From assembly GCA_023265735.1 (NCBI GenBank), contig JAHFSN010000168.1, positions 1 through 5,569 on the forward strand: DNA of 5,569 bases, written 5' to 3'. The notes beneath the pieces are model-generated. The model did no database searches, had not been told where the DNA came from, and saw nothing but the letters and a program-made list of their open reading frames with translations. This document shows positions 1-5,569 of this stretch, piece after piece; within the stretch, counting starts at the first letter, position 1; every line of letters starts with the position of its first letter. The position numbers and the translations under genes were made by a program. This stretch comes from Spirochaetaceae bacterium. Lineage in GTDB: Bacteria > Spirochaetota > Spirochaetia > JABEVK01.

Positions 1-1071
1 GATCCGACGATGCTCGAGCTCTCCAAGTACATCGCGGGTCTCGTCCGGGTTCATACGATCCCCGAAATCGACAAGTCTCTCCAGTATGGAATGGGCATCT
101 TCGAAGGACTCCGGGTGTACGGGTTGGTTTGGGCCCCTGATCCCGCGCTGCCCTATTCCCAAGCCTCCCGGGATCCTCGCCAGGTGAGTTACATTCAATT
201 CCCGTCTCAGACTCTTTCCTACAAGTCCGGTGACTCCGACGCCTTGGCTTTGGCCTTGGCCGAGGCCCTCGAGTCAGTCGCCGTCCCGGCGGCCATCGTT
301 CCCTTGCCGGAGGACGTGCTGGTGGCGTTCCCCCTCGAAATGACGGAGCGCCAAGCCAGGGCCAGCTTCTCCAACGTCGACTTACTGGTCTTCGACTCCG
401 GTACGGTTTGGGTACCCCTTCGGGTGTCTCTGATCCGCGACGGCTTCCTCCGGGCGTGGCAGGCAGGGGCAGAACTGTGGAAGGCGCACCCCGGGGCTCC
501 CTTCGTCAAGGTCGAAGAAGCCTGGAAGGACTTCTCCGCCATTCCGGTGACCGTTGCCGACTTCAACCCCGTGAAACCCAGCGAGGAAGCGGTCACCAAG
601 GGCTTCGGCACGGTGCTTCAACGCTTCGCCCAGGCCGAGTCCGAGCCCAAACTGCAACGGATCCTGGCCGGCATCACGGGCGAGCCCACAGGAAGCCAGC
701 ACAACAGTCTCGGAATTGTCTACGCGCAGTACGGATTTTACGAGAAAGCCAAGGAGCAGTTTCAAAAAGCCGTCGACGCGAACTACACCCAGGCCACCAT
801 CAACCTGGCCAACGTGGCCTTCCTCGAAAAAGACTACGCTACCGCGGCCGACGGTTTTGAAAAGGCCCGTCAGTCCAACCCTACCAACAAGAACGTCCTG
901 CTGGGTCTCGCCAGGGCACGGTACGAGCTGGGGGACTATGCGGCAACGAACGAACTCTACCTCAAGGTCAAGGCCCTCGACCCCGTCCTGGCCGAACGAT
1001 TCTCCTACCTTTCGGCCCAGATCGACCCGGCGACACCCCCGGTTGCGGCCTCCCCCGCGAGCGGTGGGTGA
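1..1071 (+). CDS. Partial (3' end): transglutaminase-like pseudoenzyme with C-terminal TPR repeats
   Basis: The frame is open to the first base of the window, and residues before the ATG at 10 (DPT) already align with NPA of the downstream paralogue, so the gene continues upstream and its true start is not visible. Numbering from the ATG at 10, residues 1-155 align gaplessly with residues 332-486 of the next protein (shared MGxFE, YGL, QFPxQTL, VWVPL, DGFLxAW). This identifies a degenerate transglutaminase-like domain. The catalytic positions are lost: Ser76 replaces Cys, Asp102 replaces His, Arg138 replaces Glu and Pro108 replaces Asp. Residues 230-330 form about three TPR-like helical hairpins (GIVYAQYGFYEKAKEQFQKA; NLANVAFLEKDYATAADGFE; GLARARYELGDYAATNELY). 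A short Pro/Ala tail ends the protein. By analogy with its neighbour it is probably exported, but no signal peptide is in view. It probably binds rather than catalyses. The domain call is fairly sure; the function is unknown. Confidence 0.85.
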   Translation, partial: DPTMLELSKYIAGLVRVHTIPEIDKSLQYGMGIFEGLRVYGLVWAPDPALPYSQASRDPRQVSYIQFPSQTLSYKSGDSDALALALAEALESVAVPAAIVPLPEDVLVAFPLEMTERQARASFSNVDLLVFDSGTVWVPLRVSLIRDGFLRAWQAGAELWKAHPGAPFVKVEEAWKDFSAIPVTVADFNPVKPSEEAVTKGFGTVLQRFAQAESEPKLQRILAGITGEPTGSQHNSLGIVYAQYGFYEKAKEQFQKAVDANYTQATINLANVAFLEKDYATAADGFEKARQSNPTNKNVLLGLARARYELGDYAATNELYLKVKALDPVLAERFSYLSAQIDPATPPVAASPASGG

Positions 1072-1072
1072 C

Positions 1073-1078
1073 GGAGAG
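1073..1078 (+). promoter_or_regulatory. Ribosome binding site for the large transglutaminase-like gene
   Basis: GGAGAG lies 5 nt before the ATG at 1084, inside the 12-bp gap after the stop of the preceding gene. It supports this start, and the codons after it encode a good signal peptide. No promoter or terminator fits in this gap, so the two genes are probably on one transcript. Confidence 0.75.
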
Positions 1079-1083
1079 CCCCG

Positions 1084-4000
1084 ATGAGGAAGACAACCGT
1101 GGCCCAGGGAGTTCTTCTCCTCACCATGCTCTTGCTGGCCCCGGCCCTGGGGGCCCAGGCCGACAGCCAATGGTTTGTCCGACCCTTGGCCGAGGTCATG
1201 TTTCCCCTCAATTCCTACGCCGATCCCGTGAGTGGTGAGACCAAACCCCTCTATTCCACGGGCTACGGGGTGGGGGCCCTCGTCGATTACCGGCTGTTTC
1301 GATGGTTGAGCCCTTTCCTCCGGGGAGAGTATGGCGTGGTTCCGTACTTGGGAGACAGCTCACTGCAGTTCGTCGAGGCCGACGCGGGGGTGGGCTTCAC
1401 CCAGGTTCTCGCCGACCAGTTCGCCGTCAGGCTTGACCTCATGGCGGGGCTCTCGCAACTGACGCTTCCCAACCTCAAGGGCACAGCCTATGCCCTGGGG
1501 ACCAGGCTGTCCTTGGACTACCGGATCACCCCCGAGTTCACCTTGTCTGCCGGAAGCGGTTACTCGACATACTTGGGTTCCCAATCCTCCATCCTCTCGG
1601 CCGTTCCCGTTGACGTCTACCTGACCTACGACCTCTCGTCGATTGGCGGCGAGAAACCTCGGCTCAAGGTCGACGAGATCAAACTGGAGGCCGTCTTTCC
1701 CTCGCTGTACGCCTACTACGATGAGAACTCTTTTGGAACAGTGAGGATTTCGAACGGGGAAGACGCCCAAATCACGGACGTCGTCGTCTCCTTCAACGCC
1801 ACCCGGTACATGGACCGGCCGAAGGTGTGCGCCGAGTACACAAGCCTGAAATCGGGTGGCACCGTGGCTGTCCCGGTCAAGGCCCTGTTCACCGACGCCG
1901 TCCTCGACTTGACCCAGGGGTCCGAGGTAAAGGGCGAGGTCATTGTGACGTACAAGTTCCTGGGGTCGCCCCGGGTCGTGCGCCAGCCCGTAGACCTTCG
2001 CATGCACCACCGGAACGCCATTACTTGGTCCGATGACCGCCGGGCCGGGGCCTTCGTGTCGCCCACCAATCCGGCGGCCCTGTGGTTCGCCCGATACGTC
2101 ACAGGCATCGTCAACGACCGCTACCGGGCCGGCGTCAACCGTCCGCTCCAGCTGGCCATGGGGATGTTTGAGGCCGAACGGCTCTACGGCCTGAACTACG
2201 TCCTCGTGCCCGCCAACGACTACGCCGTCAAACACGAGATCAAGGACTACATCGACAGCGTGCAGTTCCCCCACCAGACCCTCACGAACCGGGGAGGGGA
2301 CTGCTCCGACCTGGCCATCCTCTTCGCCTCTCTCATGCAATCTGTGGGGGTCGAGACGGCGTTCATCACCATCCCCGGGCACATCTACTCGGCCTTTGAT
2401 ACCGGCCTCACCGAAGCCCAGGCGAAGGAGACCTTCTCCGACCCGGCCCTGTACATCGTTAGGAACGGCAAGGTGTGGGTTCCCCTCGAAATCACCATGC
2501 TCAAGGACGGGTTCCTAAAGGCCTGGCGGGTGGGGGCCAAAGAGTGGGTCGACAACGTGAAGTCGGGGAATGCCGCCTTCTACGCCCTCTCAGATTGCTG
2601 GAAGAAGTACCCGTCGACGGCCTTCCCGAATGTCAACCCGAGGTTTGCCCTCCCCGCCCAACCGGAGATGGCCGAGGCCCTCGACGCCACCCTGGACCGT
2701 TACGCCTTGAGGGAACTCACGCCCAAACTCGAGGAAACGGAGACGCAGCTTGCCCAGGTCTCTCCCGCTGCCCGGGCAAACGAGATCGGTCTGCTCTACG
2801 TGTCCTATGGGTTGGTCGGCCAAGCTTGGGTCCATATGACCAGATCGGCCCGGGCGGGTTTCCAGGGGGCTTGGACCAACCTGGGCAACCTAGCTTACCT
2901 GCAGAAGGATTATGCCTTGGCCCTGGAGTACTACCAGCATTCCTGGGACGTCGGGCCCAGTGATGAGGCCCTTTTGGGCCTGGCCCGCTGCCAGTTCGAG
3001 TTGGAGAACTTCGACGAGGCCGACAGGTCGTACGCGGCGCTGAAAGCCCGAAATCCGGCGCTGGCGGGGCGCTTTGGCTACCTGGGTTCGGTCTTCGGAG
3101 GGGAAGGCCGGGCCTGGTCCTGGGCCGAGCGTTCGAACTCGGCGGCTTGGGTGACCGCAGCCCAGCAGCCCCAGATTGGGAGGCTCCCCGGAGAGGCGGC
3201 TCCGCAGATCCCCGAATCACCCCCGTCGGAGTCCAAGTTTCCCGTCTTCTGGGGGGGTGTCCGTCCCCAGAAGACAGCTCCAGGGTCCCGGGTGGCGCCC
3301 CCCATGCCGCCCCCTGCCGATGTGGCCCTCGCCCCCCTTCCCGAGCTTCCTCCTCTGGAGCCGGAACCTCAACCAGAACTCGCGATGGCGGAACCTTCCT
3401 CGGGTTCCGAGGAGCCCCCCGAACCCTCCCAGGGAACCACCGAGACCCCGAAATCAGCGGCTTCCAGCGAGCTCGCCTTGGCGTCCCCGGAGGTGGCACC
3501 GCTTCCTTTGGCTCCCGAGGAGCCCGCACCGTCCCCCGCCCCCGCCCCGGTCCCCAGCCTCGAACCGGAAGCCTCGGCCCCCGCGGTCGAGACGGGCCCC
3601 GAGGTGGCCCCCGAACTCGAAGGGAGCGCCCCGCCGGCCAAGGCTTCGGTGGCAAAGTCTGCCCCCCGCTGGAAGGTCATCTTCAGCGGCCCGGGCCCCA
3701 TGCAGCAACGCCTGAATCCCTGGCAGCTTGATGGAGAGACCGTCCAGGAGGCCAATGTTGACCAATCGCTGGCCCAGCTCCTCTCTCCCGTCGTCTCGCT
3801 CGATCGTAAGGTCAGGTACTCGGTGTCCGCCAAAACCCTGGCCCAAGGCTGGACAGGCTGGGGGCTTTTTCTCGAGCTCAAGCCCCGCGAAGGGCTACGG
3901 CAGTTTGTCTCACGCGACTCGCTCCTCGTTTGGGTCACCCACGACCCCGTCCACTTTCCGAAGGGCCCCGACAGGGTTCAGGTGTTCCGGTCGGTTTCCG

Positions 4001-4230
4001 GTACGGCCATGACCTTGCTCGGGGAGGCGCCCCTCTCCCGGGCGTCAACTGCCTGGAATCGGCTCAGCCTGGAATTTAACGCCAAAAAGCAATTTCTCGT
4101 CGTTACGCTCAACTCGGCCAGGGTGCTCCAGGTAGACCTTGTCCCCCGACTGGGAGACCAAAAGCTCATTGCCCTGCGCTCGCTAGCCAAAACAGATTTC
4201 AAAGACTTCGTGATTGAGGTGGAACCATGA
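1084..4230 (+). CDS. Exported multidomain protein: predicted beta-barrel, Ig-like, transglutaminase-like, TPR, Pro-rich linker and C-terminal beta-sandwich
   Basis: The protein has 1048 residues. Residues 1-26 are a signal peptide (Arg-Lys start, Leu-rich core, cleavage near ALGAQA). Residues 28-185 show about eight amphipathic beta-strands rich in Gly, Tyr and Phe, like a small OmpA-type outer-membrane barrel. Residues 195-310 look like an Ig/CARDB-like sandwich. Residues 325-490 are a transglutaminase-like papain-fold domain with candidate catalytic Cys407 (GGDCSDL), His433 (PGHIYSAFD) and an acid, either Glu469 (VWVPLE) or Asp439. Residues 565-665 carry about three TPR-like repeats. Residues 700-858 are low-complexity Pro/Glu/Ala/Ser. 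Residues 860-1048 are a beta-rich domain (GWGLFLEL, SLLVWVTHDP, FKDFVIEV) resembling a concanavalin-like jelly roll. The likely activity is a periplasmic cysteine peptidase or transglutaminase-type reaction, possibly on envelope proteins; the substrate is unknown. It follows its degenerate paralogue by 12 bp and overlaps the next gene by 4 bp. The transglutaminase and TPR calls are strong. The barrel and jelly-roll calls are pattern-based. Confidence 0.88.
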   Translation: MRKTTVAQGVLLLTMLLLAPALGAQADSQWFVRPLAEVMFPLNSYADPVSGETKPLYSTGYGVGALVDYRLFRWLSPFLRGEYGVVPYLGDSSLQFVEADAGVGFTQVLADQFAVRLDLMAGLSQLTLPNLKGTAYALGTRLSLDYRITPEFTLSAGSGYSTYLGSQSSILSAVPVDVYLTYDLSSIGGEKPRLKVDEIKLEAVFPSLYAYYDENSFGTVRISNGEDAQITDVVVSFNATRYMDRPKVCAEYTSLKSGGTVAVPVKALFTDAVLDLTQGSEVKGEVIVTYKFLGSPRVVRQPVDLRMHHRNAITWSDDRRAGAFVSPTNPAALWFARYVTGIVNDRYRAGVNRPLQLAMGMFEAERLYGLNYVLVPANDYAVKHEIKDYIDSVQFPHQTLTNRGGDCSDLAILFASLMQSVGVETAFITIPGHIYSAFDTGLTEAQAKETFSDPALYIVRNGKVWVPLEITMLKDGFLKAWRVGAKEWVDNVKSGNAAFYALSDCWKKYPSTAFPNVNPRFALPAQPEMAEALDATLDRYALRELTPKLEETETQLAQVSPAARANEIGLLYVSYGLVGQAWVHMTRSARAGFQGAWTNLGNLAYLQKDYALALEYYQHSWDVGPSDEALLGLARCQFELENFDEADRSYAALKARNPALAGRFGYLGSVFGGEGRAWSWAERSNSAAWVTAAQQPQIGRLPGEAAPQIPESPPSESKFPVFWGGVRPQKTAPGSRVAPPMPPPADVALAPLPELPPLEPEPQPELAMAEPSSGSEEPPEPSQGTTETPKSAASSELALASPEVAPLPLAPEEPAPSPAPAPVPSLEPEASAPAVETGPEVAPELEGSAPPAKASVAKSAPRWKVIFSGPGPMQQRLNPWQLDGETVQEANVDQSLAQLLSPVVSLDRKVRYSVSAKTLAQGWTGWGLFLELKPREGLRQFVSRDSLLVWVTHDPVHFPKGPDRVQVFRSVSGTAMTLLGEAPLSRASTAWNRLSLEFNAKKQFLVVTLNSARVLQVDLVPRLGDQKLIALRSLAKTDFKDFVIEVEP
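3244..3275. repeat. Perfect 11-bp inverted repeat (hairpin) inside the large gene
   Basis: GTCTTCTGGGG at 3244-3254 is exactly the reverse complement of CCCCAGAAGAC at 3265-3275, with a 10-nt loop between them. It lies within the coding sequence (SKFPVFWGGVRPQKTA) at the start of the Pro-rich linker. No U-run follows, so it is not an ordinary intrinsic terminator. It may be a chance result of high GC or an mRNA structure at a domain boundary; nothing further in the sequence decides this. Confidence 0.6.
4216..4221 (+). promoter_or_regulatory. Ribosome binding site for the lipoprotein gene, inside the end of the preceding gene
   Basis: GAGGTG ends 5 nt before the ATG at 4227 and lies within the last codons of the upstream gene. 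With the ATGA start/stop overlap this is a typical arrangement for translational coupling. It supports ATG 4227 as the start, which also gives a clean lipoprotein signal peptide. Confidence 0.75.
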
Positions 4231-5569
4231 AAGTGATCGTTCGGATCCTAGGGATCGGGCTTGCCGGAATTCTCCTTGGATTGGCGTCATGCCAGAACGT
4301 TTTGACCGGAAACGACGTCACCTCGAAGGTTCAGGCCCAGGTCGTGGAAGCCAACGCGGATGTGGTACCGGTCACGGTTCAGCGCGATCCTTCTGTGGCA
4401 GGAGGAACGATCAGCACACCGGTTTCCAGCGCCAAACTCGGGATCGCTTTCCCGATTTCGACGGATGTCGGGGCGAACTACGCCTTTCACAATTGGACGG
4501 TTTTGGGCAACGGAACCGTGACCATCGCCAATCCCAGTTCCGCGTCGACCTCGGCCACCGTCACCAAGGCCGGTTCGAGCATCGTCATCCAGGCCAACTA
4601 TTGGAGGAGACCCACCGTTAAGGTGATCCCCGGAGACAGCACGCCAAACAATCTTCGCAACGCCTTGGTGCAACTACTGTTCACCACCGATCCATCAACA
4701 ACCATGGATTCCTCCTCTGTCAACCTCACGAGCGTGACGGTTATGGAGAAGTTCACCGCCGGAGGCTCCTATTCCGATCAGACCTCCACGATCTTCTCAG
4801 ACATCATCCAAAGCGTTGGGGATACCTCGGGGAACAACTTCACCTTTGACTACCGAAATGCGATATCTCGGCCCTTGAACCAGAACAGTACGTACGAGAT
4901 TCTCTTCGCTGATGACAAGATCAAGGACAAAAACGGGACGACGATGGTTCCCGTCGTCTCGCCACCCATCTTCTTTACCGGAACGGATTCGGACACCTCG
5001 GCGCCAACTCTCAACACGGCGTACATTTCCAACAGCTCCACTGGCATCTTGACGGCAACCACCACCCAGGCCTATTTCAACGTGGCCACCGCCAATTCAG
5101 TCTGGCTGAACGTGGCCTATACAGCGGGTGGCAGCCAAGTCCTCACGGGTATCTATGTCTACAAACCGGGGTCCACCACTCCGACCACTTTGGGATATAC
5201 CGGAAACGGAGTGGAGCAGTACTCCCTCGACACCAGCCTTGGCGATGGACCCCAGACACTGACGATCAAAGGTGTCAACGCCGTCGGAACCATCTCAAGC
5301 AACGCGCTCACAGTCACCGCGATCTACGATACGGTGGCTCCCACAGTGACCCCCGGTTCGGCCACCGACATCACGACAACCAGCGCCACCTGGACCCGAA
5401 ATCCCCACAGCGTGTCGATGAACTTCACCGCCTCGGACGCCAACATCGCCCCCGGTACCGCCGCCGCGGCCACCATGACCGGCCGGCTCATCAATGCCTC
5501 CACTTCGGTCACCGTCCCCGGCTCCTCGGTCTCCCTGGCCTTCGTCTCGGGAACCACCTACTCCGTCAC
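4227..5569 (+). CDS. Partial (5' end): Ig-like repeat lipoprotein
   Basis: The frame is open from ATG 4227 to the window end (447 codons visible, no stop). Residues 1-22 are a lipoprotein signal peptide: Lys2/Arg6, a hydrophobic core, and lipobox LASC with the lipidated Cys22. Residue +2 is Gln, so there is no Asp inner-membrane retention signal, and outer-membrane placement is favoured. Residues about 58-126 resemble an InlB B-repeat-like module (GGTIS, FHNWTVLGNGTVTIANPSSASTSATV, IVIQANY). Residues about 127-252 resemble a Big_5/SbsA-type Ig module (VKVIPGD, FTTDPSTTMDSSSV, ending in ADDKIKDKNGTTM). Two DTxAPT motifs (256-261 and 368-373) mark further Ig-like modules, the last running off the window. 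The visible part is rich in Thr, Ser, Asn and Ala, with few charged residues and no Cys after the lipobox, typical of a surface or periplasmic adhesin-like protein. It is probably translationally coupled to the upstream gene. No enzymatic motif was seen. The ligand is unknown. Confidence 0.87.
   Translation, partial: MKVIVRILGIGLAGILLGLASCQNVLTGNDVTSKVQAQVVEANADVVPVTVQRDPSVAGGTISTPVSSAKLGIAFPISTDVGANYAFHNWTVLGNGTVTIANPSSASTSATVTKAGSSIVIQANYWRRPTVKVIPGDSTPNNLRNALVQLLFTTDPSTTMDSSSVNLTSVTVMEKFTAGGSYSDQTSTIFSDIIQSVGDTSGNNFTFDYRNAISRPLNQNSTYEILFADDKIKDKNGTTMVPVVSPPIFFTGTDSDTSAPTLNTAYISNSSTGILTATTTQAYFNVATANSVWLNVAYTAGGSQVLTGIYVYKPGSTTPTTLGYTGNGVEQYSLDTSLGDGPQTLTIKGVNAVGTISSNALTVTAIYDTVAPTVTPGSATDITTTSATWTRNPHSVSMNFTASDANIAPGTAAAATMTGRLINASTSVTVPGSSVSLAFVSGTTYSV

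Noticed and set aside
10..12. ATG at 10 as the start of the first gene
   Set aside because: The frame is open upstream, there is no Shine-Dalgarno or signal peptide, and the residues before it already align with the paralogue, so the start lies outside the window.
235..240. Ser76 as a replacement nucleophile giving an active serine enzyme
   Set aside because: The His and acid positions are also lost (Asp102, Arg138, Pro108), so no triad remains to activate a serine.
382..1170. Long antisense open frame opposite the first gene
   Set aside because: It mirrors a well-supported coding frame, has no recognisable domains, and is explained by high GC with few stop codons.
1360..2382. 340-codon antisense open frame opposite the large gene
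   Set aside because: The translation is compositional (Val/Gly/Asp-rich) with no motifs, and the + strand has clear domain homology across the same bases.
3244..3275. Hairpin as an intrinsic transcription terminator
   Set aside because: No T-run follows and it lies in the middle of an intact coding sequence with nearly 1 kb of supported coding downstream.
2717..3655. 312-codon antisense open frame across the linker region
   Set aside because: Its Pro/Arg/Gly-rich product is the complement of the low-complexity coding sequence; no start signal or domain was seen.

Overview
The window is a stretch of one bacterial envelope operon, all on the + strand, with no RNA genes, mobile elements or CRISPR. 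It is GC-rich (roughly 60% by eye) and almost entirely coding. It holds the 3' end of a first gene (1-1071), a complete large gene (1084-4230), and the 5' part of a third (4227-5569). The first two genes are separated by 12 bp. The last two overlap through an ATGA. This packing, with a good Shine-Dalgarno before each visible start, implies co-transcription from a promoter outside the window. There is no gene-free stretch.

The first two genes are tandem paralogues. Each has a transglutaminase-like (papain-fold) domain followed by TPR-type helical repeats. They align without a gap from the first base of the window through about 150 residues, so the first gene clearly continues upstream and the ATG at position 10 is not its start. 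The large protein keeps a plausible catalytic set (Cys407 in GGDCSDL, His433 in PGHIYSAFD, Glu469 or Asp439). The first protein has Ser, Asp, Arg and Pro at those positions and so looks like a catalytically dead partner. The large protein also has a signal peptide, a predicted small outer-membrane beta-barrel and an Ig-like domain in front. Behind the TPRs it has a Pro/Glu/Ala-rich linker of about 160 residues and a C-terminal beta-sandwich domain.

The third gene encodes a lipoprotein (lipobox LASC) with an InlB-B-repeat-like module and several bacterial Ig-like modules, cut off by the window end. The likely setting is the outer envelope of a diderm. The architecture and the lipoprotein style resemble proteins I associate with GC-rich Spirochaetota, but this assignment is inference and was not tested. 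How the three products cooperate is unknown. A reasonable reading is an outer-membrane-anchored cysteine peptidase or transglutaminase-like enzyme, a pseudoenzyme paralogue that may scaffold or regulate it, and a surface or periplasmic Ig-repeat lipoprotein.
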